The notes beneath the pieces were generated by a model. It was not told the DNA's origin, did not search any database, and was given only the letters and a program-made list of their open reading frames with translations. DNA of 64,000 nucleotides, from NCBI RefSeq assembly GCF_014219065.1, contig NZ_JACLGO010000002.1:1-64000 (forward strand). The letters run 5' to 3'. The translations under genes and the position numbers were made by a program. The stretch comes from Halopseudomonas xiamenensis. GTDB taxonomy: Bacteria > Pseudomonadota > Gammaproteobacteria > Pseudomonadales > Pseudomonadaceae. This document shows, in pieces, positions 17,291 through 25,286 of the stretch (position 1 is its first letter; every line of letters begins with the position of its first letter).

Positions 17291-18850
17291 CTACGTCGCC
17301 ACCGGTTCGATGATCGCTTCGATCAGCCGCGGACCGGGGGTCTTCATCGCCTCGTCGAACAGTTCGTGAAAGCGTTCGGCACTGGTGGCCCGCTCAGCCT
17401 GCATACCCATGCCGCGGGCGATCGACGTCCAGTCGATGACCGGGTTGGACAGGTCGAGCATCGACAGTGTCTTGGCGTTCGGTGCACTGCCGCCGACCCG
17501 CGCCAGCTCCACGTTGAGAACCGCGTAGCTGCTGTTGTTCAGCAGTACCACGGTGACGTCGGCCTGTTCACGCACCATGCTCCATAACGCCTGGTTGGTG
17601 TACATGGCGCAGCCGTCGGCCTGCAGGGCGATGACCTTGCGCTGCGGACAGGCCAGTGCCGCACCAAAGGCCACCGGCAAGCCCTGACCGATGGCGCCAC
17701 CGGTCAGGGTCAACCAGTCGTGCGGTGCGGCCCCCTGGGTCGCCATGTAGACGCCAGCGCTGTTGGTCACGCCCTCGTCGGAGATGATCGCCTGCTCTGG
17801 TAGCAGGGCAGCGATGCTGCGTCCCAGGCTGTCCATGTTCAGCGCGCCGCCCTTGAGCGGCGGGATCATCGGCGGCTGGCACTGGGCCGGCTGGCTGGTG
17901 GCTCCGAGCAGCGTGGCCAGGCCTTCCAACGCGGCGTTCACATCATGCCGGTGTTCAGCCAGGCTGAGCAGTTGGCAATCTTCGGCGGCCAGCCAGCTGG
18001 CCTTGTCGGGATAGGCAAAAAACGCCACCGGCGCCTTGCTGTCGACCAGAATCAGTTGTTCATAGCCCTGCAGGAAGGCCTGCGCCTGCTCGGCCAGATA
18101 GGGAATGCGCTGTACCGCGACACGCCCGGCACCGCGCTGCAGGCGAGCAGGGAAGGTTTCGCAGAGCAATACCGCACCACTGGCTGCGGCGATGCGTCCG
18201 GCAATCTCCAGCGCCTGTTCACGCAGGGCGCGGCCACCGAGCAGCAGGGCACTACGCTTGCCGTTGCCGAGGGCGCTGGCGACCTGTTGCAGGCTGTCGG
18301 CGTCAGGCGCTGCCGGCGTTGCTGGTGGCAGCGCTGCTGCTGGCGTACCGGCTGGATTCCAGGAGCAGTCGGCGGGAGCGATCAGGGTGCTGATCTGGCC
18401 GCCGTTGGCATAGGCCTGGCTGACTGCTTCGGCGCCCAGCGTACTCAATTGGTCGGCACTGCTGGCCACCCCAACCCAGCCCGAGGGTAGTCTGACATGG
18501 CCAAGTAGGTCGCTGGTCAAGGGTGCATCGTATTGCAGATGGTAGGTGGCGTGGTCGCCGACGATATTGACCAGTGGCACACCCGCGCGTCGGGCATTGT
18601 GCAGGTTGGCCATGCTGTTGGAAAACCCCGACCCCAGGTGCAGCAGGGTCGCGGCCGGCCTGCCGCTCATACGCGCATAGCCGTCGGCGGCGCCGGTAAC
18701 CACGCCTTCGTAGAGACAAAGCACGGCGCGCATGCCATCAGTCTCGCCGATGGCCTGTACCAGGTGCATTTCCGATGTGCCAGGGTTAGCGAAGCAGATA
18801 TCCACTGCGCTGGCCTTGAGGGTGTGGAGCAGGGCTTGGGCGCCGTTCAT
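17291..18850 (-). CDS. thiamine-diphosphate-dependent 2-ketoacid decarboxylase / acetolactate synthase-like enzyme
   Basis: ThDP enzyme of 519 aa. The start is the ATG at 18850, eight bases after GGAGG. The N-terminal PYR domain has the catalytic Glu at 48 (CLYEGVVTGAADGYARMSG). The C-terminal PP domain has the ThDP/Mg motif ADGCAMYTNQALW...LLNN. FAD-binding residues of true acetolactate synthase are not evident. The closest functional types are benzoylformate or phenylpyruvate decarboxylases, judged from the neighbouring hydroxyacid oxidases. No small regulatory IlvN subunit is nearby, which argues against a biosynthetic role. Confidence 0.82.
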   Translation of the reverse strand: MNGAQALLHTLKASAVDICFANPGTSEMHLVQAIGETDGMRAVLCLYEGVVTGAADGYARMSGRPAATLLHLGSGFSNSMANLHNARRAGVPLVNIVGDHATYHLQYDAPLTSDLLGHVRLPSGWVGVASSADQLSTLGAEAVSQAYANGGQISTLIAPADCSWNPAGTPAAALPPATPAAPDADSLQQVASALGNGKRSALLLGGRALREQALEIAGRIAAASGAVLLCETFPARLQRGAGRVAVQRIPYLAEQAQAFLQGYEQLILVDSKAPVAFFAYPDKASWLAAEDCQLLSLAEHRHDVNAALEGLATLLGATSQPAQCQPPMIPPLKGGALNMDSLGRSIAALLPEQAIISDEGVTNSAGVYMATQGAAPHDWLTLTGGAIGQGLPVAFGAALACPQRKVIALQADGCAMYTNQALWSMVREQADVTVVLLNNSSYAVLNVELARVGGSAPNAKTLSMLDLSNPVIDWTSIARGMGMQAERATSAERFHELFDEAMKTPGPRLIEAIIEPVAT

Positions 18851-18976
18851 GGGCGAATCCTCCGATCGTATCCTGCTCCCACTATAGCCAGCTGCACCGG
18901 CCGGCAATGTCAGGCAGATGACATTTGCCCGACAGTTCGTCGAATGGCGATGCAAGGGTCAGCGGCGGCGGGCACC

Positions 18977-19645
18977 TCACATCCGCTGATTCAGGCCCAT
19001 ATCCCAGAAGTCGATCTCCAACCGCGTGGCATCGCGGAAGATGCGCACCAGTTGCTCGAAACGACGCGGCGAGACATCCGCCAGTTCGCGGTTCAGCCAG
19101 GCGATTTCCGCGGCGGTGGCGCTCTGGAATTCGTCGCTTTCGTACATGGCGATCCAGGCTTCGTAGGGGTTGGCTTGCCCGCGCAGGGTTTCGCTGCGAC
19201 TGTTCAGCCACTGGGCGACCTGGCCATAGCCTACCAGGCAGGGTGCCAGGGCTACATGCAGGTCGAGCAGGTCGCCACGGTTGCCGGTGTCCAGCACGTA
19301 GCGGGTGTAGGCCATGGTGGCCCGCGCTTCGGGCAGCGCCTGCAGCTGCTGTTCGGAAATGCCCCATTGCTGGCAATACTGCACATGCAGGCCCAGCTCC
19401 AGGTCGACGATCGCCTCCAGCCCGGCCTTGGCCTGGCGCAGGTCATCCAGGGTCGGGCTTTTATAGGCGGCCAGCGCGAAGGCGCGGGCAAACTGGATGA
19501 GGAACAGGTAGTCCTGTTTCAGATAGTGGCGGAAAGCATCGGCGGCCAGGGTACCGTCACCGAGCTGGCGGACGAAGTCATGTTGAATATAGGCGTCCCA
19601 CTCGTTCTGGCACGCCAGGTAAAGCTGGTCGAAGCTGAAGGCCAT
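18977..19645 (-). CDS. tenA: TenA family aminopyrimidine aminohydrolase (thiaminase II)
   Basis: Salvages thiamine breakdown products by hydrolysing aminopyrimidines. The 222-aa all-helical protein has Asp45 (HYLKQDYLFL), the catalytic Cys135 (VALAPCLVGY) and the C-terminal Glu210 (ATRLEIDFWDMGL), as in known TenA enzymes. The start is the ATG at 19645; the frame stays open upstream across azlD but that part is a shadow. No TPP riboswitch is visible in the 110-base leader. It lies next to a ThDP-enzyme gene but is not overlapping with it. Confidence 0.9.
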   Translation of the reverse strand: MAFSFDQLYLACQNEWDAYIQHDFVRQLGDGTLAADAFRHYLKQDYLFLIQFARAFALAAYKSPTLDDLRQAKAGLEAIVDLELGLHVQYCQQWGISEQQLQALPEARATMAYTRYVLDTGNRGDLLDLHVALAPCLVGYGQVAQWLNSRSETLRGQANPYEAWIAMYESDEFQSATAAEIAWLNRELADVSPRRFEQLVRIFRDATRLEIDFWDMGLNQRM

Positions 19646-19755
19646 GTTTATCTCTCTGATTTGAAAAGATTTTATCGGTGGCAGATACCATAGCGGGTCG
19701 GCCGGCGAAAGCAATAGACCAGCCCGGGCCGACCTGCCGGCAAGCCGCGCTCCAG

Positions 19756-20064
19756 CTAGAACTGCCGTGCCAGCGCCGCCGCCACTATGCCACAGGCGAT
19801 GGCCGGCAGGGGTTTGCGCCACAGCAGCATGATGACCGCGGTGGTCAGCAGCGCCAGCCGGGCGCCGGTGTCGCCGGTGACCGCCAGCGGGGTGAGCAGT
19901 GCCACCAGCACCGAGCCGGACATGCCGTGGATGAAACGTGTCACCCGGTCGCTGATCGGCACGAAGGACATCACGTAGACGCCGCCCCAGCGGGTTGCCA
20001 GGGTCACCAGGGCCATGACCAGGACAATGACCAGCGCGCCCATGCCTGTGGTGCTGATATTCAT
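19756..20064 (-). CDS. azlD: AzlD family branched-chain amino acid export subunit
   Basis: Small integral membrane protein of 102 aa with three or four hydrophobic helices. It has the AzlD-like segment VTLATRWGGVYVMSFVPISDRVTRFIHGMSGSVLVALLTPL. It partners AzlC, which acts as an amino-acid efflux permease in known cases. The start overlaps the azlC stop by four bases, so the two are coupled. Confidence 0.88.
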   Translation of the reverse strand: MNISTTGMGALVIVLVMALVTLATRWGGVYVMSFVPISDRVTRFIHGMSGSVLVALLTPLAVTGDTGARLALLTTAVIMLLWRKPLPAIACGIVAAALARQF

Positions 20065-20792
20065 CGTTTCCCTCCTCCGCTGAGCATGCCAGCCAGGCCA
20101 CCCGCCAGCGCGCCTACCACCACGTGGCTGTTTTCCGGCAGGTACCAGTACGCCAGCAGCGAGGCCATGGCAGCGATGCCCCAGATAACCAGCATCCGCA
20201 GGTTTCTTTCGCCACCCACCACCATGGCCAGCAGGAAGCAGCCCATGACCATATCCAGCCCCAGGCTCGCCGGATCACTGATCGCATTGCCGAAATGGAT
20301 ACCCAGCCAGGTACCGACTATCCAGAACGACCAGAGCGCCAGGCCGCCACCCAGCAACAGCCCCAGCCCCGGCTGGCCGCGACTGAACGCCTGCATGGCC
20401 ATGGCCCAGTTGGCATCCGATGCGGTGAGCATCACGCCATAGCGCTGGGGCGCCGGCAGGTAACGCAACCAGGGATACAGGGTGGCGCCCATCAGCAGAT
20501 GCCGCGCATTGATGGCGAACACCGTGAGCATCATGGTGAACAGCGGCAGTTGCGTGCCCCACAGATCCAGCACGGCAAACTGGGAGGCCCCGGCGAACAC
20601 CAGCGTGCTCATGCCGAGGATGGTCGAGTCACTCAACCCGACCTGCACGGCAGCCAGGCCGAAAGCGGCGCCGAAGACAATCACGAACAGCGAAATCGGC
20701 GCCAGTTGCTTGAAGCCGGACCAGACCAATGTTCTGTCGAGCCGATGCAGTTCAGTATCAGCGTTTATCACTTCAGAGCACCTCATGAGCAT
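20061..20792 (-). CDS. azlC: AzlC family branched-chain amino acid export permease
   Basis: The 243-aa permease has about six to eight membrane helices. AzlC signatures are PISLFVIVFGAAFGLAAVQVGLS (about 31-53), GASQFAVLDLW and FAINARHLLMGATLYPWL (about 91-110). The exact start is uncertain: the ATG at 20792 and one at 20786 both lack a good ribosome site, and a GTG at 20771 has GAGG nine bases before it. It forms a two-gene unit with azlD. Export of branched-chain amino acids is inferred from the family. Confidence 0.88.
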   Translation of the reverse strand: MLMRCSEVINADTELHRLDRTLVWSGFKQLAPISLFVIVFGAAFGLAAVQVGLSDSTILGMSTLVFAGASQFAVLDLWGTQLPLFTMMLTVFAINARHLLMGATLYPWLRYLPAPQRYGVMLTASDANWAMAMQAFSRGQPGLGLLLGGGLALWSFWIVGTWLGIHFGNAISDPASLGLDMVMGCFLLAMVVGGERNLRMLVIWGIAAMASLLAYWYLPENSHVVVGALAGGLAGMLSGGGKR

Positions 20793-21046
20793 AATGCTGT
20801 TTACTCAACTTTCACCCCGTCATCCTTCATTTTCACCTCGTCGTCCTTCGCGAAGGCGAAGGATCCAGGGTGCCGGCTGACTCGGAGGGGCCTGTGGATC
20901 CTTCGCCTTCGCGAAGGATGACGGGGTGTGTGCCAAATGACGGGGGTGTTGCGCCAAATAGCGATGCGTTGCGAAGAGAGCGATGTTAGAAGAGAACGGC
21001 GTGAACTGAACCACATTCGCTTCATGAACAACACTTTCACCCTACT
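20793..21046. other. repeat-rich intergenic patch
   Basis: No gene seen. It holds a truncated, a full and an inverted full copy of a 34-base repeat (listed separately), then unassigned sequence up to the LysR remnant. Confidence 0.6.
20812..20928. repeat. inverted pair of a 34-base dispersed repeat plus a truncated copy
   Basis: The arm at 20895-20928 on the minus strand reads CACCCCGTCATCCTTCGCGA and continues AGGCGAAGGATCCA. It is identical to a third copy at 24591-24624. The arm at 20834-20867 differs at two positions. A 16- to 18-base fragment of the same element begins at 20813. Each copy contains the self-complementary core CCTTCGCGAAGG. Head-to-head arrangement is typical of REP/BIME elements. 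Confidence 0.85.
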
Positions 21047-21085
21047 ATGCACTCTGAATGTTTTTTAGAAAAACGCATAATCCAT

Positions 21086-21411
21086 CAGGTGCTGGTGCGC
21101 GGTCCGCGCCAGCACCAGCTCACCGCCGAGAGCCAGGAGCTGTTGGGTTATGCCCGGCGCACGCTGGACCTGCATACCGAGACCCTGGGGGCCTTTCATG
21201 GTCATAAGCGGCCTGGCGGTGGCCGTGCTGTCCTGTGCAGCGTACCTGCGTACCTGAGCACCTGCAGACCCTGGGCAGCGAACATGGCCTCGGACCGCTC
21301 GAACCCATGGCGGTATCCGCCTTTCGCAGCCGGGTTTCACAGGGCTCCGAGGCGGTAGACAGGCTATATGAGCTGCTGGTCAGAACCCTGCGCATGTCAG
21401 AAGCCCCATAG
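21086..21411 (+). pseudogene. LysR-type regulator remnant
   Basis: Broken gene. Translation of one frame gives VRGPRQHQLTAESQELLGYARRTLDLHTETLGAF, the end of a LysR HTH domain and the linker helix. After a frame change, codons near 21270-21411 give SRVSQGSEAVDRLYELLVRTL and a stop. The start of the HTH and most of the effector domain (about 200 residues) are missing. It is flanked by repeats on one side and the SBF-like transporter on the other. Confidence 0.7.
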
Positions 21412-21443
21412 ACCGGCCGCGATCCACAGGGCGCCTGCCCCGG

Positions 21444-22436
21444 TCAGGTCGTTTCCAGCGCCGACTCCGCTGCTTCCGGGCGGCGAGCATAACGTTCGGC
21501 CAGTACCGCGCAGACCATCAGCTGGATCTGGTGGAACACCATCAACGGCAGGATCATCGCGCCCATGCTACCCCCAGCGAACAGTACCTGGGCCATGGGT
21601 ACACCGGTGGCCAGGCTCTTCTTCGAGCCGGCGAACAGAATGGTGATGCGGTCCTCGATACTGAAACCCAGCCGCCGCGCCAGCAACTCGACCAGCAGCA
21701 GCACCACCGCCAGCAATATGCAGCAGGCCAGCACCAGGCCACCCAGCTGCAACAGCGGGATGCTGTGCCACAGGCCTTCCACCACCGCTGCGCTGAACGC
21801 GCCGTAGACCACCAGCAGGATGGAACCCTGGTCGACGTTCTTCAGCCAGGTCTTGTTCTGCTCGACCCAGCGGCCGATCCAGCGGCGGGCGATCTGCCCG
21901 GCGATGAACGGCAACAGCAACTGCACGGTGATCTGGCCGATGGCCCCGAGGGTGTCGCCACTGCCGGCATCGGCGCCGAGCAACAGCATGACCAGCAAGG
22001 GCGTGACGAAGATCCCCAGCAGGCTGGAGGTGGCCGCACTGCATACCGCCGCCGCGACGTTACCGCGGGCCAAGGAGGTGAAGGCGATGGCCGACTGCAC
22101 CGTGGCCGGCAACGCACAGAGAAACAGCATGCCCAGGTACAGCTCATGCCCCATCATCGGCGCCAGCACCGGCTTGAGCGCCAGTCCGAGCAGCGGGAAC
22201 AGTACGAAGGTACAGCTGAATACCAGCAAATGCAGGCGCCAGTGGGTGGCGCCGGCCCAGATCGCCTCGCGCGACAGCTTGGCGCCATGCATGAAGAACA
22301 ACAGGGCGATCGCCAGGTTGGTGACCCAGCCGAATACCACCGCCACCTGGTCCCGGACCGGCAACAGGCTCGCCGTTGCCATCACGGCGATCAGGCAGAG
22401 GGTGAAATTGTCGGGTATGAAACGGGGGCGAGCCAT
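21444..22436 (-). CDS. bile acid:sodium symporter-like transporter (SBF-like, YfeH type)
   Basis: Inner-membrane protein of 330 aa with nine or ten membrane helices. It starts at the ATG at 22436, nine bases after AGGAG. Segments such as FMHGAKLSREAIWAG (about 51-65), LFLCALPATVQSAIAFTSLARGNVAAAVCSAATSS and SKKSLATGVPMAQVLF are characteristic of the SBF_like family, whose bacterial substrates are mostly unknown. Monocistronic, divergent from the AraC regulator 94 bases away, which may control it. Confidence 0.87.
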   Translation of the reverse strand: MARPRFIPDNFTLCLIAVMATASLLPVRDQVAVVFGWVTNLAIALLFFMHGAKLSREAIWAGATHWRLHLLVFSCTFVLFPLLGLALKPVLAPMMGHELYLGMLFLCALPATVQSAIAFTSLARGNVAAAVCSAATSSLLGIFVTPLLVMLLLGADAGSGDTLGAIGQITVQLLLPFIAGQIARRWIGRWVEQNKTWLKNVDQGSILLVVYGAFSAAVVEGLWHSIPLLQLGGLVLACCILLAVVLLLVELLARRLGFSIEDRITILFAGSKKSLATGVPMAQVLFAGGSMGAMILPLMVFHQIQLMVCAVLAERYARRPEAAESALETT

Positions 22437-22530
22437 GGCGTCTATCTCCTGGGCAACGAACAGCTTGCGCTGATGGACGCTTGAGTCTACTGTCGGGCAG
22501 ACTTTCTGACTAACGCGATCAGGGCCTTCA

Positions 22531-23352
22531 ATGTCGAGAAACGGACAAAGCAGTCCCATGCACCGTGCGGTCCCCCAACTGCCGCACCTGCCCCGCCCCT
22601 TGTATGCCCGGGTCGAATCCCTGGCACGGCCGGCCGCCACCGACTGGCACAGCCACCCCTGGGCCCAGTTGTCCTATGCCACCCATGGGGTGCTCTCGGT
22701 ACACACCGCCAGCGGGCGCTTTCTCGCTCCGCCGCAGCGGGCGATACTGGTGCCGCCGGACCTGCCGCACGCCGTGCTCAGCTCGCCACGCACCGAGATG
22801 CGCAGCCTGTATCTGGAGCCGCAGGTGGTCAACTGGGCCGACAATCACTGCATGGTGCTGGAAATCACCCCGCTGTTGCGCGAGCTGATCAGCGCCTTTG
22901 GCCAGGTGCCGGCCGAGTATGCGATCGATGGCGCGGACGGGCGGCTGGTCGAGGTACTGCTCGACCAGTTGCAGGTAGCGCCGCGTACCGGCCTGTTCCT
23001 GCCCTGGCCAAGCGATCCCCGGCTGCAGGCGCCCTGCGAGCAGCTGTATCAGAACCCCGAGCACAGCATCAGCCTGCGGCACTGGAGCCAGCAATTGGGC
23101 ATCTCGGAAAAGACCCTGTCGCGCATCTTCCTGCGCGAAACCGGCATCGGCTTTCGCGCCTGGTACCAGCGCCTGCGCCTGCTGCACGCCCTGCCCCTGC
23201 TGGACCAGGGCCGCAGCGTGACCGATGTGGCCCTGGCCTGCGGCTACGAGTCCACCTCGGCCTTCATCGCCGCCTTCCGTCAGCAGCTGGGCAGCACCCC
23301 CGGCGCCCTGGCGACCAGGGCCAGCCAGGGCGAAGGGCCATTCACGGCTTGA
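22531..23352 (+). CDS. AraC family transcriptional regulator
   Basis: The 273-aa regulator has an N-terminal cupin-like sensing domain (about 25-130; DWHSHPWAQLSYATHGVLSV, LVPPDLPHAV) and a C-terminal double HTH (about 165-260; LSRIFLRETGIGFRAWYQRLRL, VALACGYESTSAFIAAFRQQLG). Possible starts are the ATG at 22531 and M10 at 22558. It is divergent from the SBF-like transporter, and its 3' end overlaps the convergent alcohol dehydrogenase gene by 11 bases. The effector is unknown. Confidence 0.9.
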   Translation: MSRNGQSSPMHRAVPQLPHLPRPLYARVESLARPAATDWHSHPWAQLSYATHGVLSVHTASGRFLAPPQRAILVPPDLPHAVLSSPRTEMRSLYLEPQVVNWADNHCMVLEITPLLRELISAFGQVPAEYAIDGADGRLVEVLLDQLQVAPRTGLFLPWPSDPRLQAPCEQLYQNPEHSISLRHWSQQLGISEKTLSRIFLRETGIGFRAWYQRLRLLHALPLLDQGRSVTDVALACGYESTSAFIAAFRQQLGSTPGALATRASQGEGPFTA

Positions 23353-24439
23353 TGGCGATCTTCAGCACGCCGTCGCGCTGGTTGGCGAACAGGTCGTAGG
23401 CCTCGACGATCTTCTCCAGCCCGTACTCGTGGGTAACCAGCACGCCCAGGTCCAGGCGATTGGAAGCCACCACGTTCATCAGCCGACGCATGCGTTCCTT
23501 GCCGCCGGGGCAGAGTGCGGTGTTGATACGATGATCGCCCAGACCGGCGGCGAAGGCACCCAGCGGAATGCTCAGGTCCTCCGAGTACACCCCCAGGCTG
23601 GACAGTGTGCCGCCCGGCTTGAGCACCTGCAGCGACTGGCTGAAGGTCTGCTGGGTACCCAGCGCCTCGATCGACGAGTCCGCACCGCGCCCGCCGGTGA
23701 GCTTCATCACCTCCTCGACCACATCGCAGTTGCGGAAATTGAGGGTGATATCGGCGCCCATCTGCCGGGCGATATCCAGCCGGTGATCGTTGCCATCCAC
23801 GGCGATGATGGTGGTCGCCCCCAGCAGCCGCGCTCCGGCCGTGGCACACAGGCCGATCGGCCCCTGGGCGAAGACCACCACGGTATCGCCGATACGGATG
23901 TTGGCATTTTCCGCCCCTTTGAAGCCGGTGGACATGATGTCCGGGCACATCAGCACTTGCTCATCGGTCAGGCCATCGGGAATCGGCGCCAGGTTGGCCT
24001 GGGCGTCGGGCACCAGTACGTACTCGGCCTGGGTGCCATCGATCAGGTTGCCGAAGCGCCAGCCGGCGGTGGCCTTGTAGCCGTGGCAGCCACAGCGACC
24101 ATCGGCGGTCAGGTAACTGCCATCCTGCGACGCCACCCCGTCCTGGGCGGCATAGGAATTGAAATTGGGGCAGATGGCCCCGGCAATCACGCGCTGGCCT
24201 TCCTGATAGCCCTGCACGGCACTGCCGAGTTTCTCGATCACCCCCACCGGCTCGTGACCGACGGTCAGGCCCTTGGCCACCGGGTACTCGCCCTTGAGGA
24301 TATGGATGTCGGTACCACAGATGGTCGTGGTGGTAATGCGGATCAGCGCGTCGTTGGGACCGACGTCGGGAATGGGCTTGTCGGCCAGTTCGATACGTCC
24401 GGGCTCGACGAATACTGCCGCCCTCATCATCTCAGCCAT
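23342..24439 (-). CDS. zinc-dependent alcohol dehydrogenase (MDR family)
   Basis: NAD(P)-dependent alcohol/aldehyde oxidoreductase of 365 aa. The start at 24439 follows AGGAG. Catalytic zinc ligands appear as Cys41 (TICGTDIHIL), His62-Glu63 (GHEPVGVIEKLG) and an Asp in VLMCPDIMSTG, the Cys-His-Asp set of the secondary-alcohol branch. The usual four-Cys structural zinc loop is not present. The Rossmann motif is AQGPIGLCATAGARLLG. Substrate unknown; monocistronic. Confidence 0.9.
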   Translation of the reverse strand: MAEMMRAAVFVEPGRIELADKPIPDVGPNDALIRITTTTICGTDIHILKGEYPVAKGLTVGHEPVGVIEKLGSAVQGYQEGQRVIAGAICPNFNSYAAQDGVASQDGSYLTADGRCGCHGYKATAGWRFGNLIDGTQAEYVLVPDAQANLAPIPDGLTDEQVLMCPDIMSTGFKGAENANIRIGDTVVVFAQGPIGLCATAGARLLGATTIIAVDGNDHRLDIARQMGADITLNFRNCDVVEEVMKLTGGRGADSSIEALGTQQTFSQSLQVLKPGGTLSSLGVYSEDLSIPLGAFAAGLGDHRINTALCPGGKERMRRLMNVVASNRLDLGVLVTHEYGLEKIVEAYDLFANQRDGVLKIAIKP

Positions 24440-24794
24440 GGGAATCACTCCTGGACAGTGGATAGGGAACAGCCTTCTGCGCAAGCACAGAATCCACTAC
24501 AGCCTAGGTCAGTTCCGGCGAACGGGTGCTGATCTGGATCAAGTTGGTTGTCGGCGGACGGGGTGCTGAAATTGCCTGAAGCCACTCCCTCACCCCGTCA
24601 TCCTTCGCGAAGGCGAAGGATCCACCGGCCAGTCCTAATCATCCGGCATAGTGATGCAGCTCACTTAAGGCATAGTCACAAGTCATTATTTCCACCACCC
24701 CTGCCGTAGCTTATAAATCCCAATGGCTTGACCAGCCAACACACCAGCGACTTGAAACAGCCTGCCAACCGGGCTTTTGGCAGTGGGGCAGGAT
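24440..24794. other. intergenic region before the Tad-like genes
   Basis: Holds one copy of the 34-base repeat and otherwise no recognisable gene. The promoter of the downstream Tad-like trio should be here, but no convincing sigma-70 boxes stand out. Confidence 0.5.
24591..24624 (+). repeat. single copy of the 34-base dispersed repeat
   Basis: Identical over all 34 bases to the reverse complement of 20895-20928. It includes the palindromic core CCTTCGCGAAGG. Confidence 0.85.
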
Positions 24795-25238
24795 ATGCAG
24801 CGACATACAGCAAGGATGAGGCAGCGAGGCGCGGCCAGTATCGAGTTCGCCTTTATGTTCGTGCTGGTATTCATGGTGTTTTATGGGATGGTTGGGTATT
24901 TCATCCCACTCCTGCTCAGCGCCACCTACCACGAACTCTCTGCCGAAGCCCTACGTCAGGCAGTCAGCCTGCAATACGCGTCACTGGAACATGCAGAACT
25001 GAAAGATCAAGCCAAACGGGTCATACAGGACTCATGGCTGCCCGCCGTCTGGGCACAGCCATGCCCGGGCTATGGAGAAGATACTTTCCTGAAGATTGCT
25101 GGCAATACCTGGAGTACCTGCATTCGCCATGGCGATCCATCTGCGATCCTGACGCCCATTACCCTGCCCCTGCTCGACCTTGAGTGGCCGCCGCTGCCCA
25201 AAGAAATCCGCGGTGAAACGACAATACGACTGCACTGA
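24795..25238 (+). CDS. TadE-like pseudopilin (first copy)
   Basis: The 147-aa protein starts with a short basic leader (MQRHTARMRQRG) followed by AASIEFAFMFVLVFMVFYGMVG, the TadE N-terminal helix with Glu at the processing-site position after the Gly. A hydrophobic helix and a soluble C-terminus with two cysteines (PCPGYG, STCIRHG) follow. It ends EIRGETTIRLH, like the second TadE at 27577. TadE proteins are minor pseudopilins of Flp/Tad pili. The start is uncertain (ATG 24795 or 24816). Followed 48 bases later by a TadG-like gene. Confidence 0.85.
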   Translation: MQRHTARMRQRGAASIEFAFMFVLVFMVFYGMVGYFIPLLLSATYHELSAEALRQAVSLQYASLEHAELKDQAKRVIQDSWLPAVWAQPCPGYGEDTFLKIAGNTWSTCIRHGDPSAILTPITLPLLDLEWPPLPKEIRGETTIRLH

Positions 25239-25286
25239 TTCACGCACGTTAACGCTGACCGGGCGCTGCCGCCAAGGAGTTCGACC

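Noticed and set aside
13786-18850. Naming the cluster as the mandelate pathway
   Set aside because: Families fit MdlB/MdlC-like enzymes but lactate and other hydroxyacid enzymes share the motifs, and no mandelate racemase or benzaldehyde dehydrogenase is present.
17291-18850. Biosynthetic acetolactate synthase (ilvB)
   Set aside because: No ilvN partner, no branched-chain operon, and FAD-binding residues not evident.
19646-19755. TPP riboswitch ahead of tenA
   Set aside because: None of the conserved THI-box words (CTGAGA, ACCTGATCTGG) is seen.
19646-20101. Upstream extension of tenA across azlD (frame open to 20101)
   Set aside because: The added part is Arg/Gly/His-rich shadow coding of azlD. 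TenA homology starts at the ATG at 19645.
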